Source: Paenibacillus sp. FSL R5-0341
GTDB taxonomy: Bacteria; Bacillota; Bacilli; Paenibacillales; Paenibacillaceae
Reading direction: 5' to 3'
Assembly (NCBI RefSeq): GCF_037975235.1
Contig: NZ_CP150241.1
Span: 372,001 to 436,000 of the forward strand
Length of the DNA stretch: 64,000 nucleotides
Made by a program: the position numbers and the translations under genes. Positions 44,620-52,791 of this stretch are shown piece by piece. Under the pieces are notes generated by a model. That model did not search any database. It had not been told where the DNA came from and saw nothing but the letters and a program-made list of their open reading frames with translations. Every line of letters begins with the position of its first letter. Positions within the stretch are counted from its first letter, which is position 1.

Positions 44620-46005
44620 ATGGAACCTACAACTACGATACGCTCATATATTGAGGACTACATCAGGAAACAGGGGTACACCCTTCAGTATTTTGCCGAT
44701 ATATCGGGGGTTAACGCTGGAACGCTTAGTGCGATTATTAAGGGGACTCGGCCCATCGCTATGGCTCAACTGGATCTGATTACCCAAGGCATGAAGCTGG
44801 AAGAGGGATATTTCTACGAGGTCTATGGGGCTGAATGTTTCGTGGAATCGGCGCCCCATTGGAGAAGACTGGAGCCATTCCTGCAGCGTTGTGCTGAATT
44901 GGACAAGCTGGAATGTATTCAGAAGGTTATCCAGCAAGTGACGGATGATCGCTCGTATATCTCGGAGTTGTTCGAGATGGCGGAAGGCATGCTTGAGCGT
45001 GGACAGACGAAGGCTGCACGGATGTTGTACGAATGTGTGGCGGAATGTGAGAAGTATCAGCACTCGGAGCGTCTGGCTCTGTGTCAGTATCGCATCTTTA
45101 CGCTATCTCTCGGTCAGGACCAGCATGAGAATCTTCGTGCGGCCGTACATTTTGAACCATATATTAACCGGCTGGATGAGGAACGGCAACTGGATGCGAT
45201 AAAAGACCTGGCGAATACATACTTGGCTCTAAGATACTGGGACAAGGTATTCACTTTGGCTGAAGATCTAGAGCAGAAGACTAAAATTTTGCAATCCTAC
45301 ACAAAGAAAAAAACGGATAAAAGTGATCGGATAACGGCATATCCTTTGTTTGTATATAGAGCATATTCAAATTTGCTGAAGTCTTCCGCATGTGAGAGAC
45401 AAGGACGCTACGAAGAAGCTCTACAATATACAGAGCTCTACGCCAGTCTTACAAAAATTGCTGAACCGGATGAAGAAGATCAGATTTATATTGATAAATT
45501 CGAGGGTTGGACGGAAGCAAATAGCTATCTATATAAGTTAATGATGGGCGATCAAGGTGTTTTGCCGGCTTACGTGAATTATATAGAGCAAAATGAAATG
45601 GAATTGCTGCCAGCAATGATAAATATTTTGGAGGCGGCTAATAAATTTGATCATAATATTGATGATATCATTTACAAGTTCAGCGATCAGATTAATTCAG
45701 AAGTTACGCGATTAAAGGGATATACTGAACAGGTGGAATTAGATATGTACATCACGTTCTTACTTGAACGCACTATCTATCATCTCAATCGTTGTGATTA
45801 TCCAGAAGGTATGAGGCAGCTGATGCATTGTTTGGAAGAAGCCGTCAAAATAAAAAATCAAACAGACATTATCCATTGTGTAGCGTTATATGAGAGATAT
45901 AGAAATATAGCAAATGCTGAAATTGAGCATCAGTATAAATTAATAATGATGGAGGTTCAGAGCTATTATGATAAAAAAGAAAATCCTGCATTTAATCTTG
46001 CTTAG
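44620..46005 (+). CDS. RRNPP/AimR-like peptide-responsive regulator (AloR-type), paralogue 1
   Basis: A 461-aa protein. Residues ~5-60 form an XRE-type HTH (YTLQYFADISGVNAGTLSAI; GTRPIAMAQLDLITQGM). From ~80 to the end it is all-helical TPR-like (SYISELFEMAEGMLERGQTKAARMLY; QYTELYASLTKI), the fold by which RRNPP receptors bind secreted oligopeptides. ATG 44620 follows GGAGGTGGG; the GTG at 44605 lies in that site. A small secreted-peptide gene overlaps its last 38 bp, the layout of Rap-Phr and of the AloR-AloP systems known in Paenibacillus. Probably binds DNA until, or when, the peptide returns. Confidence 0.85.
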   Translation: MEPTTTIRSYIEDYIRKQGYTLQYFADISGVNAGTLSAIIKGTRPIAMAQLDLITQGMKLEEGYFYEVYGAECFVESAPHWRRLEPFLQRCAELDKLECIQKVIQQVTDDRSYISELFEMAEGMLERGQTKAARMLYECVAECEKYQHSERLALCQYRIFTLSLGQDQHENLRAAVHFEPYINRLDEERQLDAIKDLANTYLALRYWDKVFTLAEDLEQKTKILQSYTKKKTDKSDRITAYPLFVYRAYSNLLKSSACERQGRYEEALQYTELYASLTKIAEPDEEDQIYIDKFEGWTEANSYLYKLMMGDQGVLPAYVNYIEQNEMELLPAMINILEAANKFDHNIDDIIYKFSDQINSEVTRLKGYTEQVELDMYITFLLERTIYHLNRCDYPEGMRQLMHCLEEAVKIKNQTDIIHCVALYERYRNIANAEIEHQYKLIMMEVQSYYDKKENPAFNLA

Positions 46006-46099
46006 CTTTATTGTTATTAACATTAGTCAATTGGTTACTTTCGACGATGTGTCACCTATTCAAGCATTATTCCACGTGCATGGAGGCGGCGGTCTGTAG
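45968..46099 (+). CDS. Secreted signal-peptide precursor (AloP/Phr-like), 43 aa
   Basis: A 43-codon gene in a different frame from the receptor, overlapping its 3' end. ATG 45968 follows GGAGG by 12 bp. The product begins MIKKKILHLILLSFIVINIS, a short basic N-end and hydrophobic core typical of a Sec signal, then ~15 residues including TFDDVSPIQALFHVH and ends in GGGGL. This is the size and layout of Phr/AloP pro-peptides, whose C-terminal 5-10 residues become the imported signal. The C-terminal HVHGGGGL is the most likely mature region. Not an annotated type; inferred from structure and position. Confidence 0.75.
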   Translation: MIKKKILHLILLSFIVINISQLVTFDDVSPIQALFHVHGGGGL

Positions 46100-46130
46100 T
46101 TATTAAATCAGAAATTTGTTGGTTGCTATA

Positions 46131-46162
46131 AACTTACTTCCTGAAAGGGGAGTGAGTTTTTT
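46131..46162 (+). terminator. Terminator after receptor-peptide pair
   Basis: AACTTACTTCC / GGGGAGTGAGTT stem with wobbles, TGAAA loop and six Ts, 31 bp after the peptide stop. Confidence 0.8.
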
Positions 46163-46174
46163 GTTATGTGGAGA

Positions 46175-46203
46175 TTGACCACTGTAAAACACAAGATTAG
46201 AAT
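46175..46203 (+). promoter_or_regulatory. Promoter of second peptide receptor gene
   Basis: TTGACC, 17 bp, TAGAAT; same structure and CTGTAAAA spacer start as the promoter at 44537. Confidence 0.65.
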
Positions 46204-46261
46204 TACATTTATTATAACTTATTGAATAATTAATTCATTTTGGTTGATGGAGGTGGGAGAA

Positions 46262-47629
46262 TTGAAACTTGCACCTACGATACGCACATATATTGAGAAT
46301 CACATGAGGGAACATGGATTTAAATTGCAGCAATTCTCTGATATTACTGGTGTTAACGTTGGAACCTTGAGTGCTAGTCTTAAAGGTAGCAGACCAATGG
46401 CAGTGAGTCAGCTAGATCAGATCACTGCAGGTATGGGATTGGAAAAGGGTTACTTCTATGAAATGTACAGTGTGGAGTTCTTTATTGAAGCGGCTCCGCA
46501 TTGGAGACGTTTAAAGCCTTTCCTTCATCGTTGTGCTGAGTTTAATAAGTTAGCTTGCATTCAAAAGGTTGTCATTCAAGTTACGGATGATCGCTCCTAC
46601 ATTTCAGAATTATTTGAGATGGCCGAAGAATTTAATAAGAATGGGCTGAGTGAAGCTGCACTTATTTTATATGAATGTGTGGCAGAGGGAGAAAAATATC
46701 AGCATTCGGAGCGGTTGGCTTTATGCCAGTACCGTATTTTTTTGCTCCATAAAACCATTAAACAATTCGATAATCTAAGTGCAGCGATAAAATTTGAGCC
46801 ATATATTGAGAAGCTCGATGAAGAGATACAATTGGATGCAATCAAGGACCTAGCAAATGTTTATAACACAATACATCATTGGGATAAAGTTGATAAATTG
46901 GCGGATGCACTTGAACGGAAAGTTGATTTTCAGCTCGAACTTCAATCTCGAAGACGGAAAAATATAAAGAGGGTTGCCTTTTATCCCATATTCACATATA
47001 AAGCGTACGCAAATTTATTAAAGGCGAGTGTATGTGAAGCACGAAAGGAATTTGAAAAGGCGCTGGAATACACAGATATTTATGCAAAAGTTGTTGAAGT
47101 TTCTAACCCGACTGAGGAAGAACAGATATTAATAGATCGTTTCAAAGGATGGGCAGAAGGAAATCGATATTTATATCGCTTAAGTAGTGGAAAGCATGAG
47201 GTTATTGAATATTATTTAGATTACCTTGAATCCAATCCTCACGAAATCTTAATAGCATTCGTAAATATTGTTCAGTCAGCTAATCAACATTTGCTTAACA
47301 TTGATTTTGCATTGGATAGATTTGATTCGTATATTACAGATTTTAATACGGAGAGACATTTAGAAGGAACCTACAACCAGCAAATGTTAAATCATAGGTA
47401 TATACGCTTTTATTATGAGTTAGCGAAGTACAGGCTCCACCAGCAAAAGTATATGATGGGTATTGAAGCTTTGCTGACAAGTTTGGAACTGGCTTCAAGT
47501 AGTAGAGATGACCTTATGTCTATTAAATTAATTGATCTTTATGGGAAATTTAGAAGCCAAGCAACTATTGAGCAGGAAGAACTGTACACTGGATTAATAA
47601 CAAACCGAAGTATAGAAAACTATATATAA
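46262..47629 (+). CDS. RRNPP/AimR-like regulator (AloR-type), paralogue 2, no peptide gene found
   Basis: A 455-aa paralogue of the preceding receptor. The HTH and first TPR region are clearly alike (APHWRRLKPFLHRCAE; VTDDRSYISELFEMAE), while the C-terminal half has diverged, as expected when peptide specificity changes. The start is TTG 46262, 8 bp after GGAGGTGGG; the ATG at 46247 lies within that site. More AT-rich than paralogue 1. I found no convincing secreted-peptide gene at its 3' end, so it may be an orphan receptor, respond to the neighbour's peptide, or to one encoded elsewhere. A Spo0E-type gene follows after ~140 bp. Confidence 0.83.
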   Translation: MKLAPTIRTYIENHMREHGFKLQQFSDITGVNVGTLSASLKGSRPMAVSQLDQITAGMGLEKGYFYEMYSVEFFIEAAPHWRRLKPFLHRCAEFNKLACIQKVVIQVTDDRSYISELFEMAEEFNKNGLSEAALILYECVAEGEKYQHSERLALCQYRIFLLHKTIKQFDNLSAAIKFEPYIEKLDEEIQLDAIKDLANVYNTIHHWDKVDKLADALERKVDFQLELQSRRRKNIKRVAFYPIFTYKAYANLLKASVCEARKEFEKALEYTDIYAKVVEVSNPTEEEQILIDRFKGWAEGNRYLYRLSSGKHEVIEYYLDYLESNPHEILIAFVNIVQSANQHLLNIDFALDRFDSYITDFNTERHLEGTYNQQMLNHRYIRFYYELAKYRLHQQKYMMGIEALLTSLELASSSRDDLMSIKLIDLYGKFRSQATIEQEELYTGLITNRSIENYI

Positions 47630-47772
47630 AATACTACTCTACAAAGAATATAAGCTCGTGCAATGCACTTAAACATATTGCTTAAGGTGAGATTTAGATT
47701 TTTGCAAAGTATTCGATTATCCATTGTTTAGAGAATGTACCCTAGAATAGGTTGAAAAAGGGGGGGCATGCT

Positions 47773-47946
47773 GTGAGTGAACTGATACAGATCAGAGACC
47801 AAATAGAACAGAGTAAACAACATCTTCGTCTCTTGGTAGAGCAACATGGCATGCAAGACTATAAAGTTCTTCAACAGTCTAGGGTTCTAGATGAACTGAT
47901 TAATAGATATATTCATCTTAATAAGAATAAATTAAAAAGGAAGTAG
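47773..47946 (+). CDS. Spo0E family aspartyl-phosphate phosphatase, copy 1
   Basis: A 57-aa helical-hairpin protein. GTG 47773 follows a GGGGGGG ribosome binding site; the upstream in-frame TTG lies before it. The Spo0E signature S-x-x-LD is seen in VLQQSRVLDELINRYI, preceded by the first helix (LIQIRDQIEQSKQHLRLLVEQHG). These phosphatases dephosphorylate Spo0A~P or related response regulators and delay sporulation. It follows a peptide receptor gene and may be one of its outputs. Similar to the copy at 48817, including ribosome binding site and first codons. Confidence 0.85.
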   Translation: MSELIQIRDQIEQSKQHLRLLVEQHGMQDYKVLQQSRVLDELINRYIHLNKNKLKRK

Positions 47947-47982
47947 TTATTAAATATGACATAACGAAAAGAGGATTCGCCA

Positions 47983-48507
47983 TTGCAGATTGATATACAA
48001 AAGCTTTATGACAAATATATAACGTTAAACATTCCTAATCCATTCACTTTAGAGCAGATCCATGAACGACTAACAGAGAAATACTATGCTGAGAAGGTCG
48101 ATTTAGAGGAGTTTTCCGACTTGCGTAACGACCCTTATGCCGGATTCGATCAGGCGGTTGCAGCTTATGTATTTAAGGATGAGAGGGGAACTAAGCAATT
48201 AATTAGCCTGAACAAGGATGAAGATATCCATGAGCCACTAGAATTTGCATGGATAATTGAATCTACTGTGCGAGGATTTTCTCTTGTATTAAATCTTGAA
48301 ATCAGCGTATTTTATGGAGTGGAAGAGAGTGAGATGACTCTTGGTAATCAGCGTTTTGAGGAATATCTGATCCTGCTCTATTTAACATGTTACATTGAGT
48401 TTGAAAATGATTACTTCATAAATCCATTGCGTGCTCGTTATCGAGAGGGATACAGACTTCGTTATTTTGGCATGCAGAACGGTGATGATAATTATCTATA
48501 TGAATAG
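47983..48507 (+). CDS. Uncharacterised 174-aa protein between two Spo0E genes
   Basis: Starts at TTG 47983 with AAGAGGA 7 bp upstream, 36 bp after the first Spo0E-type gene, so probably cotranscribed. A soluble, acidic protein (MQIDIQKLYDKYITLNIPNP ... NGDDNYLYE) with mixed alpha/beta look and many Tyr/Glu. No signal peptide, no motif that I recognise. Position between two Spo0E-type phosphatases and after two peptide receptors makes it a candidate effector or modulator of that signalling locus. AT-rich like its neighbours. Confidence 0.65.
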   Translation: MQIDIQKLYDKYITLNIPNPFTLEQIHERLTEKYYAEKVDLEEFSDLRNDPYAGFDQAVAAYVFKDERGTKQLISLNKDEDIHEPLEFAWIIESTVRGFSLVLNLEISVFYGVEESEMTLGNQRFEEYLILLYLTCYIEFENDYFINPLRARYREGYRLRYFGMQNGDDNYLYE

Positions 48508-48620
48508 ATTACTTTCTGATAAAGTTATTAACTTTTTGGAGAGAAAGGTACCAAAAACACGTGGGGAAAAAATGATAATATGTCCATGACTCACTTTGGT
48601 GTCAATTGATTTGAACTTTC

Positions 48621-48649
48621 TTGAATACGATATGTAGACATGCTATAAA
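48621..48649 (+). promoter_or_regulatory. Strong promoter for second Spo0E gene
   Basis: TTGAAT, 17 bp, TATAAA with extended TGC before the -10. It lies in the 48508-48816 gap, which contains no other gene that I can see; the leader would be ~160 nt long. Confidence 0.6.
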
Positions 48650-48816
48650 TTTCTTTGCCCACATCTTGTAGAGATGAGGAGAGTTCATGTCTCCATGCAA
48701 AATGCTTGATGTTGAAAGTATCTCGATGTAAATAAATATTTTATTCTGCAAAGGAATAAAATATGAATTTTTTGGCAATGTATCCTAAAATGTTATACAA
48801 AGAGGGGGTGCATGCT

Positions 48817-49005
48817 ATGAGTGAACCGAGGCAGATCAAAGATAAAATCGAACGGAATAGGCAAGAGTTAAGTCGTTTGGCGGAGAATCATGGCATGCAA
48901 GACAACAAAGTCCTTCAACAATCGATGCTACTGGATGAACTGATTAATGAGTATAATCGTTTTAAATATAAGACCGGATTTATGAATAGGCAACCGATTG
49001 CATAA
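48817..49005 (+). CDS. Spo0E family aspartyl-phosphate phosphatase, copy 2
   Basis: A 62-aa protein with the Spo0E signature VLQQSMLLDELINEYNRF (S-x-x-LD) and first helix QIKDKIERNRQELSRLAENHG. ATG 48817 follows GAGGGGG; the longer in-frame start at 48763 precedes that site. About 60% alike to copy 1 and with the same GGGGG-CATGCT-start-AGTGAAC context, so a local duplication. Own promoter at 48621 and own terminator, whose stem starts within the last codons. Confidence 0.85.
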   Translation: MSEPRQIKDKIERNRQELSRLAENHGMQDNKVLQQSMLLDELINEYNRFKYKTGFMNRQPIA

Positions 49006-49022
49006 TGCAGTCGGTTGTTTTT
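48991..49022 (+). terminator. Terminator overlapping the end of Spo0E copy 2
   Basis: CAACCGATTGC / GCAGTCGGTTG stem (one wobble), ATAAT loop and six Ts; the stop codon lies in the loop. Confidence 0.82.
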
Positions 49023-49108
49023 AGTTGGAGTATATGGGGCGGAATAGAATGGGAGAGAGGCTCCGTTCGTTCCAAGCCTAATGCCAATAGAGCTAATAAA
49101 GATAAACA

Positions 49109-49145
49109 AGACTCCAAAACCACGTAGAAGTGGATTTGGAGTCTT
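49109..49145 (-). terminator. Terminator of the glutamine transport operon
   Basis: AAGACTCCAAA / TTTGGAGTCTT with an inner CCAC/GTGG stem; on the minus strand TTGTTTATCTTT follows. Confidence 0.75.
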
Positions 49146-49154
49146 TGGACTGTC

Positions 49155-49805
49155 TCAATTCATTCGTGCCTCAAGTCGTCTTGCGACAATGGACAGCGCG
49201 TAGTTGATGACAAAATATAGTACGGCTGCAAGCAGCAGGGCCGGGATGATGTAATCGAAACTTTGGCCGCCAAGGATCTGCACGTTGTGCATCAGCTCCG
49301 GCAGGGAGATGATGATGGCCAGTGATGTATCCTTCAGAAGCGAAATGAACTGGCTGACCATCGGCGGAGACATGCGGCGTAGTGCCTGTGGCATGATGAT
49401 GCCACCGAGAGTCTGCATGTAGCTCAGGCCCGAGGAGCGGGCAGCTTCTACCTGACCACGCTCAACGGACTTCAGACCGCTACGGACGATCTCAGCGATC
49501 ATCGCGCCTTCGAACAGACTCAGTCCAACGACCGTGGACCAGAAGACGGACATTTTGATCCCGAGTTGTGGAAGTACGATGTGGATGAAGAAAATGATGA
49601 GCAGCAGCGGTAGATTCCGGATCGTATCCACAATCACCGCCACGATCTGCGACAGAATGGGGATGCGGGTAAACCGCAACGTACCCAGCACAGTGCCAAG
49701 CATGAAGCTGAATACAATAGACAGCCCTGCTACCTGCAGGGTAATCAGGAATCCTTGAAGCAGGAAACGAAGGTTGGGCCAGGCATAGGCCCCGCTAAAG
49801 TCCAT
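49155..49805 (-). CDS. glnP: Glutamine/polar amino-acid ABC transporter permease
   Basis: A 216-aa His/Glu/Gln-type permease (HisM family) with about five membrane segments and the EAA loop (EAARSSGLSYMQTLGGIIMPQAL). Last gene of a four-gene set in the order ATPase, binding protein, permease, permease, the same as B. subtilis glnQHMP. GGAGG lies 10 bp before the ATG. With GlnM it forms the translocation channel. Substrate could be glutamine, glutamate or aspartate. Confidence 0.85.
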   Translation of the reverse strand: MDFSGAYAWPNLRFLLQGFLITLQVAGLSIVFSFMLGTVLGTLRFTRIPILSQIVAVIVDTIRNLPLLLIIFFIHIVLPQLGIKMSVFWSTVVGLSLFEGAMIAEIVRSGLKSVERGQVEAARSSGLSYMQTLGGIIMPQALRRMSPPMVSQFISLLKDTSLAIIISLPELMHNVQILGGQSFDYIIPALLLAAVLYFVINYALSIVARRLEARMN

Positions 49806-49889
49806 ATTTTATTAGCCTCCTTCTGTATGCAGGAATGAAATATCAGATATATCTCCCAAAAAATCTGTACCGAGAAAAAGGTCGATCTG

Positions 49890-50612
49890 TTACATGGTGA
49901 CCTGACCTGCTGGTTTGTTCTTCTTTGGTTTGCCCTTGGTGCTACGCGCCTCTGCATCGCTCTGCCCGAACCTGCGCTCCATATAATGCACCAGGAAGCT
50001 GAGTGGTAGTGTCAGCACCAGATAGAACAGCGCAACAATGGTGTACACACTTAGCGGCTGGAACGTATCCGAGTTAACGAGGTCGGCAAAATACATGAGA
50101 TCCATGCCGGCGACGACGGCAAGAATGGATGAGTTTTTAACCAGGTTGATGAACTGGTTGCCAATGGACGGCAACACAATCTTGATGGCCTGAGGCAGAA
50201 TGATCAGGTTCATGGCCTGTACATAGGACAAGCCGGAGGATCTTGCTGCTTCCAGCTGTCCACGCGGCACAGTCTGAATGCCCGCTCGGATCGCTTCAGC
50301 AATGAAAGCGGCCGTGTAGATGGTTAGGCCCAGAGTACCGGAGACAAACCCATCCAGCGAAATGCCGAGTGCAGGCAGTCCAAGATAGAAGAAAAATACA
50401 ACCAACAGCAGTGGGATGTTCCGGATAAATTCCACAAACCCCGTACCGATCCAGTTCAGCGGTTTCACAGGCGATATCCGAAAAATGGCCAGAATAGCGC
50501 CAAGGATAAAGCTGCCGATCAGAGCCATAATGCTCACTTGAATGGTGTTCAGGAAACCTTCCAGAAACCGATCCGAGTGTCGCATCAGTACGTTGAAATC
50601 CAATGTGCCCAT
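49890..50612 (-). CDS. glnM: Glutamine/polar amino-acid ABC transporter permease
   Basis: A 240-aa HisM-family permease with EAA loop EAARSSGLSYVQAMNLIILPQAI and a basic C-terminal tail (STKGKPKKNKP). GGAGG lies 10 bp before ATG 50612. Partner of the following permease; their EAA loops are nearly the same, so the two arose by duplication. Confidence 0.85.
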   Translation of the reverse strand: MGTLDFNVLMRHSDRFLEGFLNTIQVSIMALIGSFILGAILAIFRISPVKPLNWIGTGFVEFIRNIPLLLVVFFFYLGLPALGISLDGFVSGTLGLTIYTAAFIAEAIRAGIQTVPRGQLEAARSSGLSYVQAMNLIILPQAIKIVLPSIGNQFINLVKNSSILAVVAGMDLMYFADLVNSDTFQPLSVYTIVALFYLVLTLPLSFLVHYMERRFGQSDAEARSTKGKPKKNKPAGQVTM

Positions 50613-50714
50613 ATAGGCGAAGCCTCCGTTCTCCAGATGTAGAAACGGCGATTACGTCTGCTTATGCATCGCATCCAGCAGACGAAGTCGCCGCTTACTC
50701 ATCATTAATCGGGG

Positions 50715-51545
50715 TTACTCGGGCTTCGCGCCCAGCCATTTCTCATGTAATGTGTCGTATTCCCCGCTGTCTTGCATGCTTTTGAGCAGTGTGTTGACCT
50801 CTTCGACGAAGGCGGTGTCGCCTTTGCGAATGGCCATACCATAGGGTTCACTTGTGAAATTTCCGCCAACCAGTTGGAAGCTGTTATCCGTCTGTTGCAT
50901 ACCGATAAGGATGATGTTATCTGTGGTCAGCGCTTCGCCTTTACCGGCTTTGAGAGCGGTGAATGCATCCTGATAGTTATCGAATTCGAGCACCTCAGCA
51001 TCCGGGGCTTTCTCGCGAATGTTCTGAGCGGATGTGGAGCCTTTCACCGCGAGCACTTTCACACCGCTAAGGCTTTCCAGGCCAGTAATCGCACTATCAT
51101 TTTTTACGAGCAGGGACTGCCCTGCTTCAAAGTAAACGTCACTGAAATCCACCTGTTCCTTACGCTCATCCGTAATCGTCATCGTGGCGATAATGATGTC
51201 GATGTCTCCATTTTGCAGCATGGGAATACGCGTCTTGGAAGTGACCTCTTTCAGCTCGACCTTTGTTTCATCTCCAAGAATTTGTTTGGCGAGTGCCTTG
51301 GCGATATCAATGTCGAACCCCTCAACGTTGCCACTTGCGGGATCTTTCAATCCGAATAGCTTCGTATCATATTTCACGCCAGCAATGAGTTTGCCGCGCT
51401 CTTTAATCTGCTCAATCGTGCCTTTCGTCTCGGCATCACCACCACCGCTCGCAGAAGGTGTATCTGTACCTGTACTACAACCTGACAATACAAGCGAGAG
51501 AATGAGGATAAGCATAAATGATGGCCATTTCAATAATTTCTTCAT
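50715..51545 (-). CDS. glnH: Glutamine/polar amino-acid-binding lipoprotein
   Basis: A 276-aa SBP_bac_3 protein with lipoprotein signal (LILSLVLSGC, Cys ~23). GKLIAGVKYDTKLFGLKDP and VEGFDIDIAKALAKQILGD are the family openings; TMTITDERKEQVDFSDVYFEAG is the classic amino-acid ligand segment. AAAGGGG lies 9 bp before the ATG. It feeds glutamine or related amino acids to GlnMP. Confidence 0.9.
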   Translation of the reverse strand: MKKLLKWPSFMLILILSLVLSGCSTGTDTPSASGGGDAETKGTIEQIKERGKLIAGVKYDTKLFGLKDPASGNVEGFDIDIAKALAKQILGDETKVELKEVTSKTRIPMLQNGDIDIIIATMTITDERKEQVDFSDVYFEAGQSLLVKNDSAITGLESLSGVKVLAVKGSTSAQNIREKAPDAEVLEFDNYQDAFTALKAGKGEALTTDNIILIGMQQTDNSFQLVGGNFTSEPYGMAIRKGDTAFVEEVNTLLKSMQDSGEYDTLHEKWLGAKPE

Positions 51546-51584
51546 GAATAAAGACCCCTTTCAAAATGGAATAGTGGATTATTC

Positions 51585-52313
51585 TCAATGATGAATCAGA
51601 CGGCTCAGGAATTGCTGTGCTCGTTCTTCTCTGGGGTTGTCAAAAAATTCAGCGGCGGTGGCCTCTTCTACAATTCGGCCTTCGTCCATGAAGATGACCC
51701 GGTCCGCAACTTCGCGGGCGAATCCCATCTCATGGGTAACGACGACCATGGTCATGCCATTATGGGCAAGGGAGCGCATAACATCGAGGACTTCCCCGAT
51801 CATTTCGGGATCGAGTGCAGAGGTGGGTTCGTCAAAAAGCATAATTTTGGGCTCCATGGCGAGTCCCCTGGCGATGGCTACCCGTTGTTGCTGTCCACCG
51901 GACAACTGGGAGGGATAACTGTCTGCTTTGTCGGCAATGCCTACCCGGGTCAAATACTTCATTGCTGTTGATGCTGCTTGTTCTTTGGGTTGTTTGCGCA
52001 CCTTCATGGGTGCAAGGGTAATGTTATCGATGACTTTTTTGTGAGGATAGAGATTGAAGTGTTGAAATACCATGCCGATGTCACGGCGGAAGAGGTTAAT
52101 GTCCACCTTTTTCTGATGTAGAGGGATCCCACTGACGACAAGTTCACCTTCGGTAATGGTCTCCAGGCGATTAATACAGCGGAGTAATGTGCTTTTGCCG
52201 GAGCCGGAAGGTCCGATAATGACGACGACCTCTCCTTCTTCAATGTGAAGATGGATATCTTTGAGGACATGAAAATGACCGAAATGCTTTTGGACACCCC
52301 TAAATTCAATCAA
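51585..52313 (-). CDS. glnQ: Glutamine/polar amino-acid ABC transporter ATPase
   Basis: A ~242-aa ATPase: Walker [11 protein letters not shown]-loop in [11 protein letters not shown], signature [16 protein letters not shown], Walker [14 protein letters not shown], His switch VVTHEMGFA. First gene of the operon. I start it at TTG 52313 ([12 protein letters not shown]), which has AAAGGATGGGG upstream; the in-frame ATG 52337 would read through that site. A GlnR/TnrA box lies 110 bp upstream. Confidence 0.92.
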   Translation of the reverse strand: MIEFRGVQKHFGHFHVLKDIHLHIEEGEVVVIIGPSGSGKSTLLRCINRLETITEGELVVSGIPLHQKKVDINLFRRDIGMVFQHFNLYPHKKVIDNITLAPMKVRKQPKEQAASTAMKYLTRVGIADKADSYPSQLSGGQQQRVAIARGLAMEPKIMLFDEPTSALDPEMIGEVLDVMRSLAHNGMTMVVVTHEMGFAREVADRVIFMDEGRIVEEATAAEFFDNPREERAQQFLSRLIHH

Positions 52314-52422
52314 GAGTACACCCCATCCTTTCTGCAACGTTTGTGTGGAAAAGGAATAATAAGGAATTAATTGAAACTAGTTATTTAATCATACATAGTC
52401 ATCCTGCTTATGGCAATTGGTT

Positions 52423-52439
52423 TGTGATAAAACATGACA
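52423..52439. promoter_or_regulatory. GlnR/TnrA box upstream of glnQHMP
   Basis: TGTGATAAAACATGACA matches TGTNA-N7-TNACA at all specified positions. On the minus strand a TATGAT (52393-52388) follows, placing the box centre near -50 of the presumed start, as at TnrA-activated promoters. Confidence 0.75.
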
Positions 52440-52791
52440 TAAGTAATGGTATTTCTAGGGCTATAGCCAGTAATTGTGTTATATATCTGTCAAGTTATTA
52501 AATCTCTTGTGACGAATCCTGACAGAAAAATGAATCTAATCTCCTAGTTATTTACCAACCTTTGGAATAGATGTATAGAGTATACTGAAAGTGATGTTCG
52601 ATTTATGACTCTGATCAACAGAACAAATTCCATCAAGTTCTAACCGTACATGGCAAAAAAGCTCAACCCTGTGCATCATGCCATTGATATGATGGAGCGG
52701 AGAGCACCCGTCTGAACGTAAAAAAAGAAGGTCGTAACGAAATATTGATCCCATAACGATACATTACAAGTAGAGAGGATGATTCTGCACG
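52440..52791. other. Intergenic region, no gene seen
   Basis: This is the upstream part of the glnQ / GH28 divergent gap. It is AT-rich, has no convincing open frame, riboswitch or repeat; GAGAGGATGATT just before 52792 is the ribosome binding site of the GH28 gene. Confidence 0.6.

Noticed and set aside
47663..47731. 22-codon frame (MHLNILLKVRFRFLQSIRLS...) after the second receptor, considered as its signal peptide gene
   Set aside because: No ribosome binding site, no cleavable pro-region or Gly-rich tail, and it does not overlap the receptor end as the first peptide does.
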